NCBI GenBank assembly: GCA_963751795.1
Contig: CAVVVI010000002.1
Coordinates: 186,001 to 250,000 of the forward strand
Direction of reading: 5' to 3'
DNA: 64,000 nt
Origin: BOG-908 sp963751795
GTDB taxonomy: Bacteria; Pseudomonadota; Alphaproteobacteria; Acetobacterales; Acetobacteraceae
Within the stretch, counting starts at the first letter, position 1. Every line of letters starts with the position of its first letter. The position numbers and the translations under genes were made by a program. Under the pieces are notes generated by a model, which was not told the origin of the DNA, ran no database searches, and was given only the letters and a program-made list of their open reading frames with translations. Positions 1 to 9,138 of this stretch are shown here, in pieces.

Positions 1-1533
1 GCGCTGCGGCTGCCGCAACTGCCGCGCTTCCTGCCGGAAGCCGCCGTGGCGGTGGAGGATCGTCGGTTCTGGACGCATGGCGGGCTGGACTGGTGGGGCA
101 TGGCGCGCGCGCTCACGGTCGATCTGCGCGCCGGCCGCGTGGTGCAGGGCGGCTCGACAATCACCCAGCAGGTGGCCAAAACGCTGTTCCTCAGCAACGC
201 CCGTACCGCGCGGCGCAAGGTGCAGGAATTGCTGCTGACGCTGTGGCTGGAACGGCATTTCACGAAGACCGAGATTCTCGAGATCTGGCTCAACCGCGTC
301 TATCTGGGCTCCGGCGCCTGGGGCGTGGATGCCGCCGCGCATATCTATTTCGGCGTCTCCGCACGGCGCCTGCAGCTCTGGCAGGCCGCCATCATCGCCG
401 GGCTGCCGCGGGCGCCCTCGCGCTTCAACCCGCGCGCCGATCCGCAGGCCGCCGCCGCTCGCGGGCGCGAGGTGCTGGCCGCCATGGTGGAGACCGGGGC
501 CATCACCGCGTCGCAATCGGCGGCAGCCGCGGCGGCCATGCATTTCGCCTCGCGCGGGCCCGGCGGCGGCTGGTTCGCCGATTGGGCGGCCGGGCAGAGC
601 CAGGCGCTGGTGCCGCCGGGGGCCGATGCCGTGCTGCGTGCCACGCTGGATCGCGCCACGCAGGCCCGTGCGGAGGCGCGGCTGGCCGCTCTTCTGGACG
701 GGCCGGGCCGCCGCGCCAACGCCACACAGGGCGCGGTCGTGGTGCTGGATGCCGCTACCGGCGCGGTACGCGCGCTGGTGGGCGGCCGCAGCTACGAGGC
801 CGGCGCCTACGACCGCGCCACCGCGGCGCGCCGCCAGCCGGGCTCGGCGTTCAAGCCGTTCGTCTGGCTGGCGGCGCTGGAGCATGGCAGCCAGCCGGAC
901 GATACCGTGCTGGACGGCCCGCTGCGCATCGGCGATTGGAGCCCGCAGGATTTCGAGCCCGGCTGGCGCGGCGCGGTGACGCTGGAACAGGCGCTGGCGC
1001 TGAGCCTCAACACCGCCGCCGTCCGGCTGGAAATGCTCGCCGGCGGCCCGCAGGCGGTGGCCGACGTGGCGCATCGGCTGGGCGTGGCCGACCGCCTGCC
1101 CGACGTGCCCGCGCTGGCGCTGGGCACCGGCGAGGTGGGCCTGCTGGAGATGACGGCCGCCTACGCCGCCTTCGCCAATGGCGGCCGCCGCGTGAGCCCG
1201 CACGGCATCGAGGCCGCCACGGTGGACCATGTGCGCACGGCCGTGCCCGCGCCCGAGGCGCCGCAGGTGATCAGCCCGGAACGCGCGGCGATGATGCTGC
1301 GCATGATGACGGCCGTGGTACGCGAGGGCACCGGGCGCGGGGCCGCCATCGCCGGCCGCGCGGTGGCCGGCAAGACGGGCACCACGCAGGACAATCGCGA
1401 CGCCTGGTTCATCGGCTTCGTGGACCAGCAGGTGATCGGCGTATGGATCGGCAACGACGACGGCGCGCCGATGCGTGGCGTGATGGGCGGCGGCCTGCCC
1501 GCCACGCTATTCCGGCAGGTGGCCGGCCGCTAG
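1..1533 (+). CDS. Class A penicillin-binding protein (transglycosylase/transpeptidase), 5' truncated by window edge
   Basis: Bifunctional peptidoglycan synthase of the PBP1A family, anchored in the inner membrane and acting in the periplasm. The frame is open to base 1, so the start and the membrane anchor lie upstream. The GT51 glycosyltransferase part carries the catalytic-Glu motif EDRRFWTHGG (from about base 55), GGSTITQQ, RRKVQE and the LNRVYLGSGAWGVDAAA block. The transpeptidase part has SAFK (Ser codon near 844), SLN (near 1003) and KTGT (near 1372). The protein ends about 50 residues after KTG, so it lacks the extra C-terminal domain of E. coli PbpC. That places it in the short PBP1A-like group, though the exact orthologue is unclear. 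Convergent with the beta-propeller gene, which ends 10 bases away. Confidence 0.93.
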   Translation, partial: ALRLPQLPRFLPEAAVAVEDRRFWTHGGLDWWGMARALTVDLRAGRVVQGGSTITQQVAKTLFLSNARTARRKVQELLLTLWLERHFTKTEILEIWLNRVYLGSGAWGVDAAAHIYFGVSARRLQLWQAAIIAGLPRAPSRFNPRADPQAAAARGREVLAAMVETGAITASQSAAAAAAMHFASRGPGGGWFADWAAGQSQALVPPGADAVLRATLDRATQARAEARLAALLDGPGRRANATQGAVVVLDAATGAVRALVGGRSYEAGAYDRATAARRQPGSAFKPFVWLAALEHGSQPDDTVLDGPLRIGDWSPQDFEPGWRGAVTLEQALALSLNTAAVRLEMLAGGPQAVADVAHRLGVADRLPDVPALALGTGEVGLLEMTAAYAAFANGGRRVSPHGIEAATVDHVRTAVPAPEAPQVISPERAAMMLRMMTAVVREGTGRGAAIAGRAVAGKTGTTQDNRDAWFIGFVDQQVIGVWIGNDDGAPMRGVMGGGLPATLFRQVAGR

Positions 1534-1542
1534 AAGCCGCCG

Positions 1543-3234
1543 CTACTGCAGCCCGAACACCTTCACCGTCCTGTAGGCCGGCGCATACACCCGCCCGTTG
1601 GCCTCCAGCGGCGCCACGAACGAGTTCTGGTTGCTGGTGTTCGACCAGGTGCCGGCATTGGCGCTGAAGATCGGCGCGCCGAGCTTGTCGGCGTCGTAGG
1701 CTTCCAGCGCCATCGGAGCCGAGCGGCGCACCATCCACACGATGCCGGTGCCGGGCGCCGCGCCGTTGGAGCTGACCAGCGGCGTGGTGCCGCCATAGCC
1801 GCCGCTGGTGGTGCCCGCCACGGTCTGCGTCAGCGCCGGCGTGCCGGTGGTGGCCACCGCATAGGCGCGCAGCACATCGTGGTCGATCTGGTAGTACACG
1901 GTCGGGCCATGGACGGGGCTGCCGTAATAGGCCGGGCCGCCCCAGGTGCCGTTGCCGCCGACCGATTGTGCCTGCAGCACGCCCGAATCGTTGGGCAGCT
2001 CGCCGCCCAGCTTCTGCTGGTTCAGCAGATACAGGATCGCCGACTTGCCCATCGCCACGGCCAGCGGCGGCACCGTCTGGTTGGCCACCGGCGGGATCAG
2101 CATCACGCCCCCGGAGCCGAAATCGGTATCGTTGTTGTTGAGGGTGTTGAAGCTGGCGGGCGTGAACTTGCCCGACACACGCTGCAGGCCTGCCGGCAGG
2201 CGCAGCACGCTCTCGCCCCAGTCGCCGGCGCCGCGGGTGAAATTACCATTGCCGGTGACGACGAAAACATTGCCCGTGGGATCGATGGCGGGCGCATAGC
2301 CAGTCATCCAGATGCTGGCCAGCTCGGTGCCGCCCGGGGTGTTGATGGTGTGGAACGCCTTCTGCAACGTCAGCGTGGCGTCGTAACGCAACAGCCAGCC
2401 GGTGATGCCGCCGGCATTGTTGTCGCAATGCGAGCCGATGCCGACATACAACGCGCCGTTATTGTAGGCGAGCCCGGTGCGGCTCCACTGGTTCTGCGGA
2501 TCGAACGCCACAGCCGAGCCGTCCGACAGCGTGGCGGTGGGCGCGATTTCCACCGGCGTACGCGCATCGGCACCGGTGCCCAGGTTGAGCGCGTGCAGGG
2601 TGGTGTGGAAGGCCAGCGAGGATGGCTCGGTGGCGGCAACCACGTAGATCAGCGCAGGGCCCTTGGCCGGGCGCACGATCACCGGCGTGCTCGATATGCC
2701 GTATTCCGGCACCACGTCGCTGCAGCCGACATCGTTGGAGGATTGCGCCACGCCCAGGCTCACCCGCCACAGCACGGCGTAGGTCTGCGCGTCGTAGGCA
2801 TAGACGGTGTCGTGGCCGGTCGCCACGATCAGCACGTCGTGCTTGCTGCCATCCGGCATGGTGTAGCCGGAGACCAGCAGCGGCTGCGCCAGCACGTTTC
2901 CATCGACCGCCAATGTGGTGAGCAGGCCGAAATGCCCCGACGCCACGCTGGCCGGCGTCAAATCCGTCTCGGTCTGGTTCCAGCCAGTGCGGCCGTTATC
3001 GCCATGGTACGTCAGCACGTCGGTCGGCGTGCCGCCATAGACGCGCGCCAGGCCGGCGGCCGCATTCGCCATCGGGCCGGTGTCGGGCAGGGTGCTTGCC
3101 GGCGCCACATGCGGGGCGCGATGGGCCGCCAGGCGCTGCGGCCGGCCATTCTGCGGCGCGGCCTGCGCCGCGGCCGCCAGAGCGAGGGCGCACGTGCCGA
3201 GCGCCACGCTGCGAAGCCTGCCGGTATGCGTCAT
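1543..3234 (-). CDS. Secreted PQQ-type beta-propeller repeat protein
   Basis: 563-residue protein with a clear signal peptide (basic n-region, alanine-rich core, likely cleavage after AQA at about residues 23-25), so probably periplasmic or secreted. The body has repeated beta-propeller blades with the pattern VYAYDAQTYAVLWRVSLG and DALN/AAT-type strands, typical of PQQ-binding-like WD40/quinoprotein repeats. I do not see the full quinoprotein dehydrogenase signature set (adjacent cysteines, catalytic Asp in a recognisable context), so enzymatic activity is not claimed. The start at 3234 is chosen because the signal peptide begins there and AAAGGA lies just upstream. A much longer open frame continues upstream on this strand but is a GC-rich shadow. 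Divergent from the SOUL gene, with a 225-base shared upstream region. Confidence 0.8.
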   Translation of the reverse strand: MTHTGRLRSVALGTCALALAAAAQAAPQNGRPQRLAAHRAPHVAPASTLPDTGPMANAAAGLARVYGGTPTDVLTYHGDNGRTGWNQTETDLTPASVASGHFGLLTTLAVDGNVLAQPLLVSGYTMPDGSKHDVLIVATGHDTVYAYDAQTYAVLWRVSLGVAQSSNDVGCSDVVPEYGISSTPVIVRPAKGPALIYVVAATEPSSLAFHTTLHALNLGTGADARTPVEIAPTATLSDGSAVAFDPQNQWSRTGLAYNNGALYVGIGSHCDNNAGGITGWLLRYDATLTLQKAFHTINTPGGTELASIWMTGYAPAIDPTGNVFVVTGNGNFTRGAGDWGESVLRLPAGLQRVSGKFTPASFNTLNNNDTDFGSGGVMLIPPVANQTVPPLAVAMGKSAILYLLNQQKLGGELPNDSGVLQAQSVGGNGTWGGPAYYGSPVHGPTVYYQIDHDVLRAYAVATTGTPALTQTVAGTTSGGYGGTTPLVSSNGAAPGTGIVWMVRRSAPMALEAYDADKLGAPIFSANAGTWSNTSNQNSFVAPLEANGRVYAPAYRTVKVFGLQ

Positions 3235-3459
3235 CGGGCAATCCTTTGGGAGGGGTTCGGCAGGCCTGTGCAACCGCAGGCCGTGGCATGCAGCCTGCGC
3301 ACGGTTCGGCGGCGAGTCAATCACACAACCGTGACGATCGGGCGGCAAGCGAAGCGCGGAATGTGCCGGCAAGGTGTCTTGCGTTCCTGCCGCCTTGCTG
3401 GTTTGCCGGCCGCCTCGGCCCATGCTCTCGCGATGGCGGCCGAGCCTGGCAGGGTGACG

Positions 3460-4107
3460 ATGTCGAAGATCCTCTATTTCCTCGCGGCCTTCGCTCATAC
3501 CGGGCTGTCTGTGTTCGGCATCCGCAGCAGCTACGAGCAGCCGGCCTACACCGTGCTGCAATCGCCCGCACCCGGCGTGGAAGTGCGCGCCTACGCCCCG
3601 CGCACCGTAGTGCAGACCGAGATTGCGGGCGGCGACGAAGGCCAGGCGTTCGGGCGGCTGTTCCGCTACATCACCGGGGCGAACGCCGGCGCGCATCGCA
3701 TGGCGATGACGGTGCCGGTGGAGCAGGCCGACGCGCCGCCACCGCGCCTGCTGCCGATGACGCTGCCGGTGGAGACCGGCGCCGCCGACGCCGGCAATGG
3801 CGCGCCGGTAATGCGCTTCTTCCTGCCGCACGCCATTGCAGCAGCCGGCGCGCCCGCGCCCACCGAAGCGCATGTGCATATCGTAACGTTGCCGGCGGCC
3901 ACGCTGGGCGTGATTGCGTTTTCCGGCACCGCTACCGAGGCGGCGCGTGCCGCCGCGCTGGGCCGGCTGCGCGCCGCGCTGGGCAAGGCCGGCTATGCGC
4001 CAGAAGGCGAGCCGTCGTTCCTCTCCTACGACCCGCCGTTCAGCATCCCTTTTCTGCGGCATAACGAGCTGGCGCTGGCCGTGCAGGCGCCGGCCGCGCC
4101 GCACTGA
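3460..4107 (+). CDS. SOUL family haem-binding protein
   Basis: 215 residues. After a hydrophobic N-terminus (residues 4-20, signal or anchor) the SOUL/HEBP fold is clear: YTVLQSPAPGVEVRAYAP, then GQAFGRLFRYITGAN, MAMTVPVEQ, and the typical C-terminal FLRHNELALAV. SOUL proteins bind haem or tetrapyrroles; the bacterial role is not well known. ATG 3460 is preceded by AGGG at good spacing; an in-frame ATG at 3433 is an alternative. The last 68 bases overlap the 3' end of the MATE gene on the other strand. Confidence 0.85.
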   Translation: MSKILYFLAAFAHTGLSVFGIRSSYEQPAYTVLQSPAPGVEVRAYAPRTVVQTEIAGGDEGQAFGRLFRYITGANAGAHRMAMTVPVEQADAPPPRLLPMTLPVETGAADAGNGAPVMRFFLPHAIAAAGAPAPTEAHVHIVTLPAATLGVIAFSGTATEAARAAALGRLRAALGKAGYAPEGEPSFLSYDPPFSIPFLRHNELALAVQAPAAPH

Positions 4108-5458
4108 GCAGGGCGAAGCGCCCGACGAGCAGCACGGCGACGACGGCCAGCCCCGCGCACAGCCCCCACCACAGGCCGATGGCGCCCAGCCCACCACTAA
4201 AAGCCAGCACCCAGCCTGCCGGAAAGCCGATGCCCCAATAGCCCAGCGTAGCCAGCAGCATGGGCAGCCGCACATCCTGCACGCCACGCAACGCGCCGCT
4301 GGCGGCCACCTGCGCGCCGTCGAACAGCTGGAACACGCCGGCCACCCGCAGCAGCGTGGTGGCCAGCGCGATGGTGGCCGCGGTCGCCGCCGAGGGCACC
4401 AGATAGAGGCCCACGATGGCGTGCGGTGCCGCGCTGAGCACCGCGGCACTGCTCGCCATGAAGCCGACCGCCAGCGCGATAGCGGCCAGGCCGGCCCGGC
4501 GCGCGGCGGGCAGGTTGCCGGCGCCGTGCGCGGTCGCTACCCGCACGTTGGCGGCCTGGCTGATCGCCAGCGGCACCATGAAGGTTACGCTGGCCACGCT
4601 GAGGGCCACCATGTGCGCCGCCAGCACCATCGGGCCGAGGGCGGCAGCCAGCATGCCGGTGGCGAGGAACAGCCCGGCTTCCACGGCCACCGTGGCCGAT
4701 ACCGGCAGGCCGATCGCGAGCAGCGCGCGCAGCACGGCGGGGCTGGGGCGCGACAGGCGCACGAAGCCGCGAAATCGGCGGCTGTGCAGCACGGCCAGCA
4801 TGCTGACGGCCACCACGCTAAGCGTGACCACGATGGCCGCCGCCGACCCCGCCACGCCGAAGCCGGGCAGGCCGAAGCCGCCGCCGATCAGCAGGCGGGT
4901 GGCGCCCGCATGCAGCACCACGCCGGCCGGCAGCACCCACAGCAGCACGCGCTGCAGGCCAATCGCGGGCAGGAACTGGCGCATCATGCCCACGCCCACC
5001 ACGCCGGCCGGCACCGCCCAGCGCAGGATGTGCAGGTAGGCCGCCACGTCGGCTGCCAGATCGGGCGCCTGCCCCATGGCACGCCAGGCGGCAGCCGGCA
5101 GGCTGAGGATACCGACCATCGGCACGGCGAGCAGCACGGCCAGCAGCACACCGGACCAGTACAGCCCCGGCACCTCGGCGGCGCGCCCGGCGCCCAGCCG
5201 GTTGGCGGCCAGCACGCCCACGCCGCTCAGCACGCCCTGCAGCACCAGCAGCAGCGTGATGAACACGTTGGTGGAAAACGCGCCGGCGGCCAGCGCGCGG
5301 TCGCCCAGCCCGCCCAGCATCAGCGTGCTGATCGTGCCCATGCCGATTTCCGACAGCAACGCCGCGGCGATCGGCGCCGCAATTGCCGCGGTCTGGCTCA
5401 GATGGTGGCGGTAGCGGCCGGCGGTGGCCGCGTCCGGCGATGATGGCGCGGCCTGCAT
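4040..5458 (-). CDS. MATE family multidrug/cation efflux transporter
   Basis: 472-residue polytopic inner-membrane protein with about twelve hydrophobic segments in two similar halves. The N-terminal PIAAALLSEIGMGTISTLML region followed by GGLGDRALAAGA is characteristic of NorM/MATE transporters, which exchange H+ or Na+ for organic cations or drugs. The start is set at the ATG at 5458; an upstream in-frame TTG at 5494 would add twelve residues with no better signal. The last residues (a proline/alanine-rich tail) are encoded inside the convergent SOUL gene, so the two genes share 68 bases. Divergent from the P450 gene, 136 bases away. Substrate unknown. Confidence 0.88.
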   Translation of the reverse strand: MQAAPSSPDAATAGRYRHHLSQTAAIAAPIAAALLSEIGMGTISTLMLGGLGDRALAAGAFSTNVFITLLLVLQGVLSGVGVLAANRLGAGRAAEVPGLYWSGVLLAVLLAVPMVGILSLPAAAWRAMGQAPDLAADVAAYLHILRWAVPAGVVGVGMMRQFLPAIGLQRVLLWVLPAGVVLHAGATRLLIGGGFGLPGFGVAGSAAAIVVTLSVVAVSMLAVLHSRRFRGFVRLSRPSPAVLRALLAIGLPVSATVAVEAGLFLATGMLAAALGPMVLAAHMVALSVASVTFMVPLAISQAANVRVATAHGAGNLPAARRAGLAAIALAVGFMASSAAVLSAAPHAIVGLYLVPSAATAATIALATTLLRVAGVFQLFDGAQVAASGALRGVQDVRLPMLLATLGYWGIGFPAGWVLAFSGGLGAIGLWWGLCAGLAVVAVLLVGRFALLSAARPAPARPAPARYAAEKGC

Positions 5459-5594
5459 GCAGCGGCTTGTGTCAGCCGCTGGGGGCCCCGGCAACCCGGC
5501 TGGGGGCAGCCGCGCCGCCCCGGTCGCGAAAGTTTATGCGTCCTTTTGCACGGCGGGGCGCTTGCTTCCTGCGCTGCCGCCCAAGGTGACACCC

Positions 5595-6953
5595 ATGCTC
5601 CAGACCCTGCCGCCCAACGTTCCCGTGCCCACCCGCCTGCGCACACAGGCCGAGGCCTTCCTGGTGCTGCGCCGCAACCCGCTGGAGCTGTGGGGCGCGC
5701 TGGCCTACGAAAAGGATATCCTGCCCGGGCGCTTCCTGGGCCGCGAGCAGCTGATGCTCAACGCGCCCGAGGCGATCCGCCACGTGCTGGTCACCAACGC
5801 CGACAACTACCGGCGCAACCCGGCCACCAGGCGCGTGCTGCAGCCGGTGCTGGGCGCCGGGCTATTCCTGGCCGAGGGCGAAGCCTGGCGCCACCAGCGG
5901 CGCACCATCGCGCCGGCGCTGGCGCCGCGCACCATGCCGATCCTGGCGCATCACGTGGTCGCCGCCAGCGCCGCCAAGGAAGCCGAGCTGGCGGGGCTGA
6001 CGCACCGGCCGCTCGAGTTGCTGCCGCATCTGCAGCATCTGGCGCTGGCCATCGCCGGGCAGTCCATGTTCTCGCTGGAAATGAGCGGTTTCGCCAACGA
6101 GCTGCGGCGCCTGCTGCAGAGCTACGGCCTGCGCTACGCCCAGCCAGGCATCCTCGACCTGATGCTGCCCGAACGCGTGCCGTCGCTGGTTGATCGCGGC
6201 CGCGCCGCCTTCCGCGTGGAGTGGCTGGCCTTTCTCGACCGGCTGATCGCCGTGCGCCGCGGCGTGGCCGCGCAGGACGAGCGGCCGCGCGACCTGTTCG
6301 ACCTGCTCTCGGCCGCGCGCGACCCGGAGACCGGGGCCGGCTTCGGCGATGCGCAGCTGCGTGACGAGGTTTCCACCATGATCCTGGCCGGGCACGAGAC
6401 GACGGCGGTGACGCTGTTCTGGTCGCTGTACCTGGCGGCCCTGTACCCCGCCCAGCAGGCGGCGCTGGCCGCCGAGGCCGATGGCGTGGAGCTGGAGGCC
6501 GATGCCGCCGCCGCCGCCCTGGGCCACATGCCGCAGGTGCGCGCGCATGTGGACGAGGCGCTGCGGCTGTATCCGCCCGCCTTCCTGCTGGTGCGCCAGG
6601 CCCAGCAGGCCGACACCATCCTGGGCCATCCGGTAGCGCCCGGCACCACGATCACCATCTCCCCCTGGGTGCTGCACCGCCACCGCGCGCGCTGGCGCGA
6701 GCCCGATGCCTTCGATCCCGGGCGGTTCCTGCCCGGCGCGGCCCCGCCGGAGCGCTACGCCTACATGCCGTTCGGCGCCGGCCCGCGCATCTGCGTCGGC
6801 GCGCAGTTTGCGCTCACCGAAGCGACGCTGGTGCTGGCACGGCTGCTCAAGCGGTTCCGGGTCACGCTATCGGGCTCGGGCGCCGTGGTGCCGCGCGGCA
6901 TCGTCACCACCCAGCCGGACCGGCCGGTGCGCTTCGTGCTCGAAGCGCGCTGA
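5595..6953 (+). CDS. Cytochrome P450
   Basis: 452-residue soluble haem-thiolate monooxygenase. The I-helix oxygen-activation motif AGHETT, the K-helix EALR and the haem-binding loop FGAGPRICVG (cysteine at about residue 400) are all present. Length and the EWLAFLDRLI / DLFDLLSAARD region fit bacterial P450s of the CYP4-like clan. Start ATG 5595 has AAGGTG at proper spacing. No dedicated ferredoxin or reductase gene lies beside it, so electron partners must come from elsewhere. Substrate unknown. Confidence 0.93.
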   Translation: MLQTLPPNVPVPTRLRTQAEAFLVLRRNPLELWGALAYEKDILPGRFLGREQLMLNAPEAIRHVLVTNADNYRRNPATRRVLQPVLGAGLFLAEGEAWRHQRRTIAPALAPRTMPILAHHVVAASAAKEAELAGLTHRPLELLPHLQHLALAIAGQSMFSLEMSGFANELRRLLQSYGLRYAQPGILDLMLPERVPSLVDRGRAAFRVEWLAFLDRLIAVRRGVAAQDERPRDLFDLLSAARDPETGAGFGDAQLRDEVSTMILAGHETTAVTLFWSLYLAALYPAQQAALAAEADGVELEADAAAAALGHMPQVRAHVDEALRLYPPAFLLVRQAQQADTILGHPVAPGTTITISPWVLHRHRARWREPDAFDPGRFLPGAAPPERYAYMPFGAGPRICVGAQFALTEATLVLARLLKRFRVTLSGSGAVVPRGIVTTQPDRPVRFVLEAR

Positions 6954-6968
6954 GGGGGCGCGCGGCAC

Positions 6969-7793
6969 TCACACCTCCACGCGGGCCTTCCGGCTGCGGG
7001 GCTTCTTCGCCGGTCCGCCCACCGGATGCGCGTCGGCCACCACCCAGGCCGGCGCATGGTCGCTGGCGCCCTCCGCCCCGCGCACCTCGCGATCGACGCC
7101 GGCCTCCAGCAGGCGCATCGACGGGCTCAGCAGAAGATGGTCCAGCCGCATGCCGGCGTCGCGCGGCCAGTGGTCGCGGAAATAATCCCAGAAGGTGAAC
7201 ATCGGCGCATCCGGATGCAGCGCGCGCAGCGCGTCGGTCCAGCCTTGCGCGACCAGGCGCGCGTAGGCGGCGCGGCTTTGCGGCTGCAGCAGCGCGTTGC
7301 GCTTCCACGATCGCGAGGAATAGATGTCCGCCTCGGTGGGTACCACGTTGTAGTCGCCGGCCAGCACCACGGGCAGCCCCGATGCGAGCAAGCCGGCAGC
7401 ATGGGCCTGCAATCTTTCAAACCAGGCGAGCTTGTAGGCAAATTTCGGCCCCGGCCACGGATTGCCGTTGGGCAGATACAGGCAGCCGATCAGCACGCCC
7501 TGCACGGCAGCCTCGATATAGCGCGCCTGGGTGTCGGCCTCGTCGCCCGGCAGGCTCCGGCGGGTGGCCACCGGCTCGGCGCCGCGCGCCAGGATAGCCA
7601 CGCCGTTCCAGCTGCGCTGCCCCTGCCACACGGCGTGATAGCCGGCTGCGCGCAGGGTGGCGGCGGGGAATGCGCTATTCTCGGCTTTCAGCTCCTGCAG
7701 GCACACCGCATCGGGCCGGCTGGCATCCAGCCAGTCGAGCAGGTTTGGCAGGCGCCTGTTGATGCCGTTGACGTTGAATGTTGCGATCTTCAC
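6969..7793 (-). CDS. xth: Exodeoxyribonuclease III (AP endonuclease family)
   Basis: 274 residues, the usual length for ExoIII. It opens with KIATFNVNGI and carries the metal-binding Glu in LQELKAEN, the catalytic GDYNVVP block, and the terminal SDHAPAWVV with the catalytic His. It cleaves abasic sites and degrades 3' ends of duplex DNA in base-excision repair. A basic tail (KKPRSRKAR) follows the fold. Lies 55 bases downstream of the DUF2252 gene in the same direction; convergent with the P450. Confidence 0.95.
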   Translation of the reverse strand: MKIATFNVNGINRRLPNLLDWLDASRPDAVCLQELKAENSAFPAATLRAAGYHAVWQGQRSWNGVAILARGAEPVATRRSLPGDEADTQARYIEAAVQGVLIGCLYLPNGNPWPGPKFAYKLAWFERLQAHAAGLLASGLPVVLAGDYNVVPTEADIYSSRSWKRNALLQPQSRAAYARLVAQGWTDALRALHPDAPMFTFWDYFRDHWPRDAGMRLDHLLLSPSMRLLEAGVDREVRGAEGASDHAPAWVVADAHPVGGPAKKPRSRKARVEV

Positions 7794-7848
7794 GGCCGCG
7801 CCTGAACGTCCCTGCGAAACACGGGCGCGATCCCGGCCCGCGCCGCGC

Positions 7849-9045
7849 CTAGGCCGCCATGCTCAGCGCGTAGCGCCGGCAGTGCTGCAGGTAGGCCGCC
7901 TCGTGCAACGACACCAGCTCCACCACGCTGTTCCACAACCATCCCGGCGCATCCAGCGTGCGGGCGCGATCGCCGTGCAGCGCCTTGAACCAGTCGTGGC
8001 GCTGCGCGTCGCTCATCTGGCCCGCATGCGCGCGGCCGACGACGGAAGCCAGATAGCCGGCCATGTCGGTGGCCTGGTCGCGCGTCAGATTCTCCAGTTC
8101 CAGCTTGAGATCCTGCGGCAGCAGCTCGCGCACGAACACCGCGTTGCCCAGCAGGCGGGCGGCACGCATGCGGCCGCCCAGCGCCGGGGACAGCGCGCGC
8201 GCCCCGGCCACCACGCGGGCCGCATTGTCGCGCGGCATCTCGGCATCCGGCGCGCGCGGGGCGGCGGCGGCAATGGCCTCCTTGATGTCCATCAGGCAGT
8301 GGCGTTCGGATTTGCCGGTGCCCACGGCCACCAGCACGGCATAGCGCTGCCGGCCCAACGAGCTGCAGCCTTTGCGCCAATACGCCGCATCCAGCACGCG
8401 CACCGGCGCGCCGTCCTCGCGGCCGCGCAGCAGGGTCGCCAGGTTGCGCAGTTCCGGCGCCTCGAACAGCGCCTCGATGGCGGCGCGTTCCTCCGGCGTC
8501 AGCACCCAGAAGCGCCGTCCGATGGGGATGCTGGGCTCGGTGCCCTCGATCCGCTCGTCGGCCAGGTGCTTCCACGACCGGCTGGCCGCCTGGCGCATCA
8601 GCGTGCGCACCAGCTTGGGCATGCCCGCCGGCTCGGCATGCCGCGTCTCGAACGCGGCCTCGTAGCCGGCCACCATGTGTTCGAGGATGTGGGCCGTCGT
8701 GATGCCCGGCAGGTCGGAGCCGCGCGCCGCCATGGCCAGCGACAATGCCAGCCGGATCAGATCATGCGCCGGGTTGCCGATGACGGTCTGGTCAAGGTCG
8801 CGGATCTGCACCTCCACCGCGCCATCGGCGCTGGCGACAGGCCCCAGATTGCCGACGTGGCAATCGCCGCAGATCCACACCGGCGGGCCCTGCGGCAAAG
8901 AGAGCGTGCTGGCGCCCAGCCATTCGTAGAATTGCGCGGTGCTGCCGCGCACGTAGGCATGCGCACTGGCCGCCATTTTGGTATGGCGTTCGGCGGTGAG
9001 AACGGCCATGCGGTCGGCAGGGCCGATATGCTTGCTTGCGGTCAT
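7849..9045 (-). CDS. DUF2252 family protein (kinase-like fold)
   Basis: 398 residues matching the DUF2252 pattern: M..SAHAYVRGSTAQFYEWL near the N-terminus, then GDCHVGNLG, DLDQTVIGNPAHDLIRLALSL, and later LMDIKEA and RELLPQDLKLE. The GDCHVGN and D-x-D motifs resemble aminoglycoside-kinase-like active sites, but no substrate is known for this family. The start is uncertain: ATG 9045 lacks a close Shine-Dalgarno, while GGAGGA lies about 20 bases upstream and an in-frame GTG is nearer to it. The 93-base divergent upstream region contains a duplicated 15-base sequence. Confidence 0.82.
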   Translation of the reverse strand: MTASKHIGPADRMAVLTAERHTKMAASAHAYVRGSTAQFYEWLGASTLSLPQGPPVWICGDCHVGNLGPVASADGAVEVQIRDLDQTVIGNPAHDLIRLALSLAMAARGSDLPGITTAHILEHMVAGYEAAFETRHAEPAGMPKLVRTLMRQAASRSWKHLADERIEGTEPSIPIGRRFWVLTPEERAAIEALFEAPELRNLATLLRGREDGAPVRVLDAAYWRKGCSSLGRQRYAVLVAVGTGKSERHCLMDIKEAIAAAAPRAPDAEMPRDNAARVVAGARALSPALGGRMRAARLLGNAVFVRELLPQDLKLELENLTRDQATDMAGYLASVVGRAHAGQMSDAQRHDWFKALHGDRARTLDAPGWLWNSVVELVSLHEAAYLQHCRRYALSMAA

Positions 9046-9067
9046 TCGCACATCAACGTTTCTTCGT

Positions 9068-9123
9068 CCTCCGGTTGCGTGGTGCTTATGCGCCCTCCGG
9101 TTGCGTGGCGGCCCGCCCTCCGG
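9068..9123. repeat. Short direct repeat in a divergent promoter region
   Basis: The 15-base sequence CCTCCGGTTGCGTGG occurs at 9068-9082 and again at 9094-9108, with a third partial copy (CCTCCGG) at 9117-9123. Read on the minus strand each copy contains GGAGG, a perfect Shine-Dalgarno core for the DUF2252 gene. It probably arose by local duplication; a regulatory role is possible but not shown. Confidence 0.6.
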
Positions 9124-9138
9124 TGTAGGTTGGCGACC

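Noticed and set aside
3235..4449. Upstream extension of the beta-propeller gene into a very long open frame on the minus strand
   Set aside because: The extension is low-complexity Arg/Gln/Ala shadow sequence and overlaps two clear genes; the signal peptide marks the true start.
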